NCBI GenBank assembly: GCA_015068545.1
Contig: SVKH01000042.1
Coordinates: forward strand, 1 to 11,351
Origin: Oscillospiraceae bacterium
GTDB lineage: Bacteria; Bacillota; Clostridia; UBA1381
Reading direction: 5' to 3'
DNA length: 11,351 nucleotides
The notes beneath the pieces are model-generated. The model saw nothing but the letters and a program-made list of their open reading frames with translations, did not search any database and was not told where the DNA came from. Positions 1-7,296 of this stretch are shown here, piece by piece (position 1 is the stretch's first letter; the number at the start of each line of letters is the position of its first letter). Both the position numbers and the translations under genes were made by a program.

Positions 1-420
1 AAGCATTTTGCCTGCAATAATAAGGAAACCAACCGTGAAGAATCTGATTCTATCGTATCAGAAAGAGCACTTCGCGAAATCTACCTTAAGGGATTTGAAA
101 TATGCGTAAAGGAATCAAAGCCAAAGTTGCTGATGACCTCGTATAACGTATTAAACAGTATCCATACCTCGGAAAATGCCGAGCTTATCACAGGTATTCT
201 GCGCGGAGAATGGGGCTATGAAGGACTTATTACCACAGACTGGGATAATACCGCAAACCGAAATGCTGAGGTAAAAGCGGGTAATGATATTCGTATGTCA
301 AACATTATACATTGGACAGATAAAAGACCGTTCCTTGATGTATATAAAAATGAAAATACACGAAATGAACTGGCAATCTGTGCTAAACACCTGATGGAGC
401 TTATTATGTGGTTAGAATAG
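1..420 (+). CDS. GH3 beta-glucosidase-type glycoside hydrolase, 3' fragment (5' end outside window)
   Basis: This is the last 139 codons of a glycoside hydrolase family 3 enzyme, open at the left window edge and ending with TAG. Visible motifs are KHFACNN(K)ETNR at residues 1-12 of the fragment (the KHF substrate-binding motif of beta-glucosidase-type GH3; NagZ-type enzymes have KHFPGHG instead), MTSYN at 45-49, and ILRGEWGYEGLITTDWD. In that last motif the Asp of TTDW (codon 238-240) corresponds to the GH3 catalytic nucleophile. The protein stops about 60 residues after this Asp, after an AGNDIRMS segment. Classical GH3 enzymes continue with a large C-terminal (alpha/beta)6 sandwich carrying the acid/base. 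This gene therefore probably has the reversed domain order known from some Clostridia (such as Butyrivibrio and Ruminococcus beta-glucosidases), with the sandwich domain encoded upstream, outside the window. Premature truncation is the alternative, but the following terminator suggests a natural end. Substrate specificity cannot be read from this fragment. Confidence 0.87.
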   Translation, partial: KHFACNNKETNREESDSIVSERALREIYLKGFEICVKESKPKLLMTSYNVLNSIHTSENAELITGILRGEWGYEGLITTDWDNTANRNAEVKAGNDIRMSNIIHWTDKRPFLDVYKNENTRNELAICAKHLMELIMWLE

Positions 421-454
421 TTAAAATAACGGTCTTTTAAGGCTGTTATTTTAA
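421..454 (+). terminator. Terminator hairpin downstream of the GH3 gene
   Basis: A hairpin begins right after the GH3 stop codon: TTAAAATAACGG (421-432) pairs with CTGTTATTTTAA (443-454) over 12 positions with one G-T wobble, loop of 10 nt. The ascending arm is A-rich and the descending arm T-rich, so it may work in both directions. The T-run lies inside the stem, which makes it a weaker intrinsic terminator than those after rny and the MFS gene. It separates GH3 transcription from the promoter of the GH20 gene. Confidence 0.6.
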
Positions 455-456
455 TG

Positions 457-485
457 TTGCAAAAGGAATAGAATTATGATATAAT
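457..485 (+). promoter_or_regulatory. SigA-type promoter for the GH20 gene
   Basis: A TTGCAA -35 box (457-462) is followed after exactly 17 bp by a perfect TATAAT -10 box (480-485), preceded by an extended -10 TG (477-478). Transcription should start near 491-493, giving a leader of about 93 nt. A small hairpin with a GATA tetraloop (TGGGTG 497-502, CACTCA 507-512) lies at the very 5' end of that transcript. No operator is recognised. Confidence 0.72.
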
Positions 486-584
486 TTGGTTGAAAATGGG
501 TGGATACACTCAAATATGATAAAAATAAAAAATCAACAAATATAAATAAATTTTGCACAATAATAAAATGTAGGAGGGAAGAAC

Positions 585-2429
585 ATGAAATTTAGTGGAA
601 ATGTTGCCGAATTGGAATATGGCATAAACCAATTGGGCATCTGCGAAGGACTTTTGGGAGATGTGACAGTTACATCCGGTAGCGAAAAGCTTGTAGTAAG
701 CGAAGAGAACGGACAATACGAAATCAAGTATGGAGAAAAGGTAGAGTTTTTCCGTGGTCTTGCCATACTTGTTGATAAAATCAAAAAGGGAGAAAAAGGC
801 TTTTGTGTTGTTCAGGAAAAGAAATTTGACTCCTGCGGAGTGATGCTGGACGTTTCTAGAAATGCAGTGTTAAAGGTAGATACGGTTAAGTACATAGTGC
901 AAAATCTGGCAAAAATGGGCTTAAATACAGTAATGCTATACACCGAGGATACCTTTAAAATGGACAAGTATCCGCATTTTGGATATATGCGTGGCGCGTA
1001 CACAAAGGAAGAAATTAAGGAGATCGTGGCATACGGCGAGGAATTTGGTATAGAATTTATTCCATGTATCCAGACCTTGGCGCATCTTGAAAAAACACTA
1101 AGATGGCACTATGCCAACGGTATGCGTGATACTGCGGATATCCTTTTGATAGGTGAGGAAAAAACCTACGAATTTATTGAGGAAATGATTAAAACAGCAA
1201 GAGAATGCTACAATACCAATAAAATCCATATTGGTATGGACGAAGCACATTATGTTGGACGTGGCGAGTATCTTACAAAGCACGGATACAGAGACCGCTT
1301 CCAGCTTCTTTCCGAGCATCTTGAACGAGTTATTGAAATCACCGATAAGTACAACTTCAAGCCAATGATGTGGAGCGATATGTTCTTCCGTCTTGGTTCA
1401 ACTACAGGTGAGTACTATGATATGGATGCTAAAATGCCGGAAAATATATCCGACATGATTCCAAAAGAGCTTTCGGTGGTTTATTGGGATTACTATAATA
1501 TAGACGAAAAAATCTGCGAACACATGATAAAGGCGCATCAGGATATGCAGAGAAATGTAATTTTTGCCGGAGGAATCTGGACATGGAACGGACTTTCTCC
1601 ACACTACGAAAAGACATTCCAGACCACCAAGGTTGCGCTTTCTGCCTGCAGAAAAAACAACGTAAAGGACGTATGGGCAACTATGTGGGGAGATGACGGT
1701 GCGGAAACCAGCGTACTTACCGCACTTTTGGGAATGCAGCTTTACGGAGAGTTCAACTATTTTGAGGATGTGTCTGACGAACATCTTGCTGAAATGTTCA
1801 AAATCTGTACAGGATATGATAAAGAAGCCTTTGAGGTATTTGATATTGACGCATTTGACCGTCCGGATGTACTGTACGAGGCAATGATCTCAAAACAAGT
1901 GTTTTATAAGGATGTTTTGTGCGGAATGCTCGAAAAGAACCATTCTCTTCTTGATTTGAAGGCACATTACAGCAAAATTTTAAATAAGTTTGACAATGTT
2001 AAATCTCAAGGCGATCTTGATTACCTCATCGAGTATCAGAAGCAGTTTGTAACCGTTTTATATAAAAAGTGTAATTTGGGACACGATATTCTTGACGCAT
2101 ACCAAAAGGGCGATAAGGATAAGCTTGCTGCTATAATTCCTGAGCTTAATGATACCAGTGATGCTGTTGCAAAGCTTCATGAAATGGCGGCAGACATCTG
2201 GTATAAAAACAATAAGGCTTTTGGTTTTGAGCAGTTTGATGTAAGACTATCAGGTGTTGAAACAAGAATCAAGCGCGCTGCTGCAAGAATCGAGGATTAT
2301 CTAGCAGGCAAAATTGATAAAATTGAAGAGTTGGAAGAGCCTCGTCTATGGCATTGGGAAAAGGAAACACCTTTTGCCAACGAAGGTCCATACGCAAAGA
2401 TTACGGGCATAGGAATCGCTCACATATAA
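585..2429 (+). CDS. GH20 beta-N-acetylhexosaminidase, cytoplasmic (GcnA-like)
   Basis: The gene encodes a 614-aa glycoside hydrolase family 20 enzyme, which removes terminal beta-linked GlcNAc or GalNAc by substrate-assisted catalysis. Residues ~1-80 form a GH20b-like N-domain and ~82-360 the TIM barrel, with GVMLDVSRN (85-93), LYTEDT (118-123) and IHIGMDEAH (214-222). D219 and E220 of the latter are the expected catalytic Asp-Glu pair; the general acid is E220. A helical C-terminal region of about 200 residues follows. Length and the HIGxDEAH form of the motif resemble the streptococcal GcnA-type branch. There is no signal peptide, TM segment or wall anchor, so it should act on imported disaccharides or glycopeptides in the cytoplasm. 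The start is supported by TAGGAGG at 571-577, 7 nt before ATG. It is monocistronic between its own promoter (457-485) and the hairpin at 2472. The neighbouring GH3 gene suggests a glycan-degradation setting, but the two appear to be separate transcripts. Confidence 0.9.
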   Translation: MKFSGNVAELEYGINQLGICEGLLGDVTVTSGSEKLVVSEENGQYEIKYGEKVEFFRGLAILVDKIKKGEKGFCVVQEKKFDSCGVMLDVSRNAVLKVDTVKYIVQNLAKMGLNTVMLYTEDTFKMDKYPHFGYMRGAYTKEEIKEIVAYGEEFGIEFIPCIQTLAHLEKTLRWHYANGMRDTADILLIGEEKTYEFIEEMIKTARECYNTNKIHIGMDEAHYVGRGEYLTKHGYRDRFQLLSEHLERVIEITDKYNFKPMMWSDMFFRLGSTTGEYYDMDAKMPENISDMIPKELSVVYWDYYNIDEKICEHMIKAHQDMQRNVIFAGGIWTWNGLSPHYEKTFQTTKVALSACRKNNVKDVWATMWGDDGAETSVLTALLGMQLYGEFNYFEDVSDEHLAEMFKICTGYDKEAFEVFDIDAFDRPDVLYEAMISKQVFYKDVLCGMLEKNHSLLDLKAHYSKILNKFDNVKSQGDLDYLIEYQKQFVTVLYKKCNLGHDILDAYQKGDKDKLAAIIPELNDTSDAVAKLHEMAADIWYKNNKAFGFEQFDVRLSGVETRIKRAAARIEDYLAGKIDKIEELEEPRLWHWEKETPFANEGPYAKITGIGIAHI

Positions 2430-2471
2430 TAAGGGATGTTAAAATTGCCCTGACCACTTCGTTATAAACTC

Positions 2472-2513
2472 AAAACACCCTCGGAGTACCAATGTATGCC
2501 GTCGGGTGTTTTT
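2472..2513 (+). terminator. Terminator after the GH20 gene (repeat copy 1)
   Basis: AAAACACCC (2472-2480) pairs perfectly with GGGTGTTTT (2504-2512), followed by one further T. Inside, CGG/CCG and GTAC/GTAT segments pair across a CAAT loop, with a small internal loop and one A-G mismatch. The A-rich left side and T-rich right side make it a plausible bidirectional intrinsic terminator, ending GH20 transcription 43 bp after its stop codon. Confidence 0.75.
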
Positions 2514-2588
2514 CGTTTATTCAGGACAATTTTTCCAATCCCTTAGGTTGGGAGTGGGTATTAACAAAGGCTGCCCCATCATAAAGTC

Positions 2589-2630
2589 AAAGAACCACGT
2601 AGTATCAACGCACGCTGTTGGGTCCCCTTT
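2589..2630. repeat. Degenerate middle copy of the hairpin repeat
   Basis: This segment aligns with the core at 2472-2513 with about two thirds identity, most differences being C/T transitions. The stem is reduced to short pieces such as ACC/GGT interrupted by mismatches, and the T-run is replaced by CCCCTTT. It is probably a decayed copy without terminator function. Confidence 0.5.
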
Positions 2631-2699
2631 ATCCGTTCTGAACAATTTTTCTGATTTCTTAGGTGTTGGTGTTAATGACTGATACACCATTACAAAATC

Positions 2700-2742
2700 A
2701 AAACACCCTTGGAGTACTGATGTACATCTTCGGGTGTTTTTC
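2700..2742 (-). terminator. Terminator downstream of glgD (repeat copy 3), probably bidirectional
   Basis: AAAACACCC (2700-2708) pairs with GGGTGTTTT (2732-2740), with an inner GTAC/GTAC helix closed by a TGAT tetraloop (2714-2725). Read on the minus strand it gives a GGGTGTTTT descending arm followed by GATTTTG, about 60 nt beyond the glgD stop, so it can end the glgBCD transcript. On the plus strand it is a backup for the GH20 terminator. Confidence 0.65.
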
Positions 2743-2804
2743 GGGATATTTTAACTCCTTTGCGGAAATTCCGTAGTTGCATATCCTGCAGCATATTTAA
2801 ATAT

Positions 2805-3920
2805 TTATATAATACTTCCTTTGGATACCGGCAACGGATAGCTTTCCTGACCAATAATTTTCTTGCCGTCGGAGATTTCTACCTCTTTATCCATTACCAC
2901 ATATTCTATACATACGTTTTCGCCAACGGTAGCGCCCTGCATGATGATACAGTTTTTTACCATAGCACCCTTTTTGATATGCACCTTACCGGAGATAACG
3001 CTGTTGATTACTGTACCATCTATAACACAGCCATCTGCAATGTATGAGTTTTGCACCTTCGCATTCTCACCGTACTTACTTGGTGGTAAGTCTCTGTTTT
3101 TAGTATATACAGGTAAGGAATGAAGCATCTCGTCACGAACGTCGTGGGACAAGAACGCCATGTTGTTATCGTAGTAGGATTTCATGCTATCAATTTTGTC
3201 GGTATAGCCTTCGTGCTCATACCCGAAAACTCTCAGACCTTCCATCTTCTTTGCAATAGCATCCTTTATAAAGTTGTGATTTCCTTTTGCGTAGCATTCG
3301 TCTATTATGCTCTCTAAAAGTGCTTTTTCCATTACGAACAGGTCCATGGACGCATTATTTGTCTTAGGATAATACGGACGAACCTCTATATCGGTCACCT
3401 TGCTTTCTTCATCCACCTCTAAAAGTGTGTATCTGGAAAGCTGCTTCTGTTCCACGTCCTTCATTTCCTTGTAGATGATGGTAACGTCTGCCTGATTTTT
3501 TATGTGAGCCTTAACCACCTTTTTGAAATCGATATTGTAAATACTGTTACCTAAAGACAGGATGACATAGGTTTCTTGACTACGTCTGATGTACTCCTTG
3601 ATACCGTAGAGAATATCCAGATCTCCTCTTATGGTTTCAAAATAGTTCTTGTTACCAATGTTAGGAGGAAGGATATTAAGTCCTCGTTTTTTTCTTTTTA
3701 AATCCCATGGAGAACCTGATTTGATATGGTCCATAAGGGATGAGTAGTTTGCCTTTGTGGCAACACCAACATTTTTTATTCCTGCATTCGCCATTCCCGA
3801 CAAAACAAAATCTATGATTCGGTAGCCGCCCGCAATAGGAAGTGCCGACGCGCTGCGGAAGTCGGTAAGCGGAGGAATGTTTATATCACTTGCAATAATT
3901 ATACCCATTGTGTCTATCAT
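2805..3920 (-). CDS. glgD: GlgD, non-catalytic/regulatory ADP-glucose pyrophosphorylase subunit
   Basis: The product (371 aa from the ATG chosen here) is a GlgC paralogue with a nucleotidyltransferase-like domain (~1-240) and a left-handed beta-helix C-domain (~260-365, with IADGCVIDG, VISGKVHIKKG and IMQGATVGENV repeats). Fold-level motifs GGYRIIDF and GSPWDL are kept, but catalytic elements seen in the adjacent GlgC are lost. The GGQGSRL nucleotide loop is replaced by ASDINIPPL, the AKPAVP lysine by SASALP, and the catalytic-Asp motif SGDHIYK by SLGNSIYN. This matches GlgD proteins of Firmicutes, which combine with GlgC into a more active heteromeric enzyme. The frame also has a GTG at 3929, but only 1 nt separates it from AAAGGAG (3937-3931). 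The ATG at 3920 has 10 nt and is preferred. glgC ends at 3939, so the two genes are translationally close. Confidence 0.92.
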   Translation of the reverse strand: MIDTMGIIIASDINIPPLTDFRSASALPIAGGYRIIDFVLSGMANAGIKNVGVATKANYSSLMDHIKSGSPWDLKRKKRGLNILPPNIGNKNYFETIRGDLDILYGIKEYIRRSQETYVILSLGNSIYNIDFKKVVKAHIKNQADVTIIYKEMKDVEQKQLSRYTLLEVDEESKVTDIEVRPYYPKTNNASMDLFVMEKALLESIIDECYAKGNHNFIKDAIAKKMEGLRVFGYEHEGYTDKIDSMKSYYDNNMAFLSHDVRDEMLHSLPVYTKNRDLPPSKYGENAKVQNSYIADGCVIDGTVINSVISGKVHIKKGAMVKNCIIMQGATVGENVCIEYVVMDKEVEISDGKKIIGQESYPLPVSKGSII

Positions 3921-3938
3921 AATACTCACGCTCCTTTC

Positions 3939-5147
3939 TTATTCTACCTCAATCATTGAACCTTTTGGAATATCTGTTCCTGCTTTAACGGTAGCTCCGC
4001 CTTCAATAAGAACCAAGCCGCCTGTGCACATAGAGGACAGATATTTGCTGCCAGGATCTTCATTTACGCCAATCACAGCATTATCTTCTATAATAGCTCC
4101 TGAGCCAATAACTGCGTTTCTTACAGTAACATTTTCACCAATCTGAACCCCAGGCATAACCACCGAGTCTATAACCTGAGAGCCTTCGCCCACTTTAACA
4201 TTCGAGAAAATAACAGAGTGCTCTACGTTTCCGCAAATAATACAGCCTTGGGTTACGGTACTACCCTTTATCTCCGCATTCTTTCCGATATACTGAGCAG
4301 CAAGGGCTGTATTTCGAGAATAGATGCTCCATTTTTCGTCTGTTATATCGAATTTTGGCGGGTTATCTATAATGTCCATGTTAGCTTCCCATAGACTTTG
4401 TACAGTTCCTACGTCCTTCCAGTACCCTTCAAAACGGTAGCTTACCATTTTCTCACCGTTTTTAAGCATTTCCGGAATAATATTTTTACCGAAGTCGTTG
4501 GAAGATTCCGAATTCCTTTCATCATCAACAAGATACTTTTTCAAAATATCGTAATTGAAAATGTAGATGCCCATGGATGCTAGATTGCTCTTAGGATTTG
4601 CCGGTTTTTCTTCAAATTCTACTATAAGTCCGTTCTCGTCAACGTTCATAATACCAAATCTGCTTGCCTCTTCCCATGGAACCGGCATAACCGCAATAGT
4701 AATAGCAGCCTCAGATTCTTTATGAACCTCCAACATTTCGCCGTAAGGCATTTTATAAATATGGTCTCCGGACAAAATCAACACATTGCTTGGTGCGAAT
4801 CTGTCCAAAAAGCTTAAATTCTGATAAATAGCGTTAGCCGTTCCCTTATACCATTCTCCTGCCTGAGCACTTTGATATGGAGGTAATACATATACACCAC
4901 CGTGATTTCGGTCCAAATCCCATGGACTTCCATTTCCGATGTATGTATTCAGTTCAAGAGGTTGGTACTGGGTAAGAACACCCACAGTATCTATCCCTGA
5001 ATGCACACAGTTTGATAGTGGAAAATCTATTATTCTGTATTTCCCTCCAAAAGGTACAGCCGGTTTTGCGACATTTTTGGTAAGAGCGCCAAGTCTGCTA
5101 CCCTGGCCTCCTGCCAAAATCATCGCTACACAATCTTTTCCATTCAT
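3939..5147 (-). CDS. glgC: GlgC, glucose-1-phosphate adenylyltransferase (ADP-glucose pyrophosphorylase)
   Basis: This 402-aa cytoplasmic enzyme converts ATP and glucose-1-phosphate to ADP-glucose and pyrophosphate, the committed step of bacterial glycogen synthesis. The N-terminal domain has LAGGQGSRLGALT (11-23, nucleotide-binding loop), AKPAVPFGGKYRIIDF (27-42), NGSPWDLDR, GTANAIYQN (102-110), SGDHIYKMPYGE (126-137, D128 the expected catalytic metal-binding Asp), VEFEEKP (176-182) and EGYWKDVGT (240-248). The C-terminal third (~288-395) is a left-handed beta-helix of hexapeptide-like repeats. Length is normal for bacterial GlgC. ATG lies 4 nt after the glgB stop codon and its GGGAG ribosome binding site is inside the last codons of glgB, which indicates translational coupling. 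It is followed immediately by its partner gene glgD. Confidence 0.96.
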   Translation of the reverse strand: MNGKDCVAMILAGGQGSRLGALTKNVAKPAVPFGGKYRIIDFPLSNCVHSGIDTVGVLTQYQPLELNTYIGNGSPWDLDRNHGGVYVLPPYQSAQAGEWYKGTANAIYQNLSFLDRFAPSNVLILSGDHIYKMPYGEMLEVHKESEAAITIAVMPVPWEEASRFGIMNVDENGLIVEFEEKPANPKSNLASMGIYIFNYDILKKYLVDDERNSESSNDFGKNIIPEMLKNGEKMVSYRFEGYWKDVGTVQSLWEANMDIIDNPPKFDITDEKWSIYSRNTALAAQYIGKNAEIKGSTVTQGCIICGNVEHSVIFSNVKVGEGSQVIDSVVMPGVQIGENVTVRNAVIGSGAIIEDNAVIGVNEDPGSKYLSSMCTGGLVLIEGGATVKAGTDIPKGSMIEVE

Positions 5148-5151
5148 TTTT

Positions 5152-7050
5152 TTACATCTCCCTTTCGCATTTTCTTAAATATATTGCTGATAATCCTTTA
5201 ATGTCAATTTTTAGCAGGTTATTTTTGTTTTTATCCTTCACTGTCTTATATTTTTTTGACCTTGTAGAGGTGTTTCCTCCATACTTTTTCCAATCAGAGT
5301 TTATAATAACCTCATATTCCGCCTTATCCTTCATTGGCAAAATGTATTTTTCTCTGTCTACCGGAGTGTAGTTGACTACAACAAGGATCTCATTTCCCTT
5401 TTTATCTATTCTCTTATAAGAAATAACGGAATTTTCTCTGTCCTGCTCGTTTACCCATTCAAAACCGTCCCAGTTTTGGTCATTTTCCCACAAAGGTGAG
5501 TTTTCTAGGTAAAAGCAGTTTAGCGCCTTGACGTAATCGTGGAATTTCTTATGCTTATCTATCTCGAGAAGATGCCACTCCAGTCCTTCTTCGTAGCGCC
5601 ACTCAATAAACTGTGCAAGCTCTCCGCCCATAAACATCATCTTTTTACCCGGTAGGGATAAATAATACGCCAATAATGCACGGTAAGTCGCAAATTTTTC
5701 GTCGTATGTTCCGTACATTTTGTCCACAAGAGAACGCTTGCCATGCACCACTTCATCATGAGAAAGGGGTAGGATAAAATTCTCGGAGTACGCATAGCAC
5801 ATAAGGAAGGTGAGCAGGTTATGATTGTCCTTTCTGAAGTACGGATCCATAGAAACGTACCGCAGTGTATCATTCATCCAGCCCATATTCCATTTATAGT
5901 TAAATCCCAAACCACCCTTATCGCAGGGCCCTGTCACCATTCCCCATGCAGTTGATTCCTCTGCTATCATAAGGATATTGGGGAACTTAGCAAACATGGT
6001 TTTGTTTAGAGTTCTTAAAAACTCAATGGCTTCTATATTTTCATTTCCGCCATATATATTAGGAATCCACTCACCGTGATTTCTGCTGTAATCCCGATAT
6101 AGCATGGAGGATACAGCATCTACTCTGAGCCCGTCAAAATGGAACTCCTTTACCCAAAAATATGCTGATGATAGTAAGAACGAGACAACTTCGCTTTTGG
6201 AATAGTCAAAAACCATAGTACCCCAGTCTTTGTGTTCTCCCATTCTTGAGTCGGCATACTCATAGCAAGCATCACCATCAAAACGGAAAAGTCCGTGAAG
6301 ATCTCTTGGGAAATGCGCCGGAACCCAGTCCATTATAACTCCCACACCTTTTTTGTGACACTTGTCCACCAGATACATCAAATCCTCCGGTGTACCAAAT
6401 CTGGACGTAGCGGCAAAGTATCCTGTTACCTGATACCCCCATGAACCATCAAATGGAAATTCGGTAAGAGGCATAAGCTCAATGTGAGTATAACCCATTT
6501 CTTTAACATATTCGCAAAGCTCATCCGCCAGCTCCCGATAGGTGTATGCACTTCCGTCAGGATGCGTTTTCCATGAGCCGGCATGAACCTCGTATATATT
6601 CATCGGTTTATCATAAACAGGGTTTTTTTCACGGTTTTTAAGCCATTTTGAATCGCCCCATTTAAATTTTGGTATATCATGTACTATAGATGCGGTATTT
6701 GGCCTTAGCTCTGCAAAAAACGCAACAGGATCTGCCTTCAAAACCATATTTCCGTACTTGTCGGTAATTGAGTATTTGTACACAGTCCCTTCTGCTACAT
6801 CGTCAAAAACTCCATACCACACGCCTGTGGTTCCGATTTTTTCAAGATGATGATCATATCCTTGCCATGAATTGAAGTCTCCAGCTAACGCAACAGCAGT
6901 TGCATTTGGTGCCCAGACGGCAAATCTCCATTTATTATTTATTTTATGAGGACCGAGCATTTCGTATGCTTGAAAGTTTGTTCCTTCGTTATACAGGTAT
7001 AATTGGAACTCCTTTATGCCTGCCCAGTCCTTTTCTATAATCTCAGGCAT
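5152..7050 (-). CDS. glgB: GlgB, 1,4-alpha-glucan branching enzyme (GH13)
   Basis: The 632-aa protein cuts alpha-1,4-glucan chains and transfers them to form alpha-1,6 branches in glycogen. Domains in order: a short N-terminal extension, a CBM48 module (~34-125, with WRFAVWAPNATAVALAGDFN at 41-60), the GH13 catalytic barrel (~150-510) and a C-terminal beta domain. Catalytic residues are D311 in GLRVDAVSSM (nucleophile), E364 in MIAEEST (acid/base) and D432 in LSHDEVVHGK (transition-state stabiliser). DWVPAHFPRD (241-250) is the conserved GH13 region I. Length is typical of the form with a single N-terminal CBM48. ATG at 7050 is supported by GGGAGG (7064-7059) at 8 nt. It is the first gene of the glgBCD operon, read from the promoter at 7081-7109. 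No glgA or glgP is in the window. Confidence 0.96.
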   Translation of the reverse strand: MPEIIEKDWAGIKEFQLYLYNEGTNFQAYEMLGPHKINNKWRFAVWAPNATAVALAGDFNSWQGYDHHLEKIGTTGVWYGVFDDVAEGTVYKYSITDKYGNMVLKADPVAFFAELRPNTASIVHDIPKFKWGDSKWLKNREKNPVYDKPMNIYEVHAGSWKTHPDGSAYTYRELADELCEYVKEMGYTHIELMPLTEFPFDGSWGYQVTGYFAATSRFGTPEDLMYLVDKCHKKGVGVIMDWVPAHFPRDLHGLFRFDGDACYEYADSRMGEHKDWGTMVFDYSKSEVVSFLLSSAYFWVKEFHFDGLRVDAVSSMLYRDYSRNHGEWIPNIYGGNENIEAIEFLRTLNKTMFAKFPNILMIAEESTAWGMVTGPCDKGGLGFNYKWNMGWMNDTLRYVSMDPYFRKDNHNLLTFLMCYAYSENFILPLSHDEVVHGKRSLVDKMYGTYDEKFATYRALLAYYLSLPGKKMMFMGGELAQFIEWRYEEGLEWHLLEIDKHKKFHDYVKALNCFYLENSPLWENDQNWDGFEWVNEQDRENSVISYKRIDKKGNEILVVVNYTPVDREKYILPMKDKAEYEVIINSDWKKYGGNTSTRSKKYKTVKDKNKNNLLKIDIKGLSAIYLRKCEREM

Positions 7051-7080
7051 TGTCGTAACCTCCCGTAGTCTTATTATTCT

Positions 7081-7109
7081 ATTATATCACAATGATTTTA
7101 TGCAGTAAA
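7081..7109 (-). promoter_or_regulatory. Promoter of the glgBCD operon
   Basis: On the minus strand a TTTACT -35 box (7109-7104, 4 of 6 consensus bases) lies 17 bp from a perfect TATAAT -10 box (7086-7081) with an extended -10 TG. Transcription would begin near 7074, giving a short leader of about 24 nt. An imperfect inverted repeat, AATTTAC (7128-7134) with GTAAAATT (7143-7150), lies just upstream of the -35 and could be an activator or operator site, but no regulator is recognised. Confidence 0.68.
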
Positions 7110-7194
7110 TACTAAAAGTGTAGATTTAATTTACTTTTTTTGGTAAAATTGCACAATATTTTACTTATTTCTATTCAATTACAAAAAAAATATT

Positions 7195-7215
7195 ACGGGA
7201 ATATTTTTTTCCTGT
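7195..7215. promoter_or_regulatory. Inverted repeat upstream of the rny promoter
   Basis: ACGGGAA (7195-7201) and TTCCTGT (7209-7215) form a 7-bp inverted repeat with one G-T pair around a T-rich 7-nt centre, ending 17 bp before the rny -35 box. The spacing fits a protein-binding site in the divergent glgB/rny control region. It lies upstream of the predicted rny transcript, so it is not a leader structure. Function is unknown and chance in AT-rich DNA is possible. Confidence 0.3.
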
Positions 7216-7232
7216 TACTTTTTACAATTCTC

Positions 7233-7261
7233 TTGACACAGAGGAAATTATAAGATAAAAT
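7233..7261 (+). promoter_or_regulatory. SigA-type promoter of rny
   Basis: A perfect TTGACA -35 box (7233-7238) is followed after 17 bp by TAAAAT (7256-7261, 5 of 6 consensus). The expected transcription start near 7268 leaves a leader of about 127 nt before rny, much longer than a plain ribosome binding site needs. Confidence 0.75.
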
Positions 7262-7296
7262 GAGTGTATGCTTGTTATTTCTTTAAACTATTTATT

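Larger units (their letters stand above)
2449..2755. repeat. Three diverged tandem copies of a ~115-bp hairpin-bearing unit
   Basis: The 375-bp non-coding spacer between the GH20 and glgD stop codons contains three related units. Their hairpin cores begin at 2472, 2589 and 2700 (spacing 117 and 111 bp). Shared landmarks are TCAAAACACCC / TCAAAGAACC / TCAAAACACCC, the central AGTA(C/T)nnA(A/T)nG(T/C)A segment, and (A)ACAATTTTTC at 2526-2535 and 2642-2651 followed by CTTAGGT. The middle copy differs from the first largely by C/T transitions and its stem is broken by mismatches. The outer two keep strong stems. No protein similarity is apparent in any frame. The remainder (2756-2804) holds only a small CGGAA-A-TTCCG palindrome at 2763-2773. 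Confidence 0.65.

Noticed and set aside
1398..1784. 128-codon minus-strand open frame inside the GH20 gene
   Set aside because: It lies fully antisense to a well-supported GH20 coding region, has no ribosome binding site of note and its translation resembles no protein family.
2449..2755. Possible CRISPR array
   Set aside because: Units are ~115 bp, diverged throughout and not separated by unique equal-length spacers; the conserved parts are terminator-like hairpins and no cas gene is near.
2760..3047. 95-codon plus-strand frame across the glgD 3' end
   Set aside because: It mostly overlaps glgD antisense, has low-complexity aromatic-rich translation and no convincing Shine-Dalgarno; a shadow frame.
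3921..3929. GTG at 3929 as the glgD start
   Set aside because: Only 1 nt separates it from AAAGGAG, too close for initiation; the ATG at 3920 has 10-nt spacing and is the better start.
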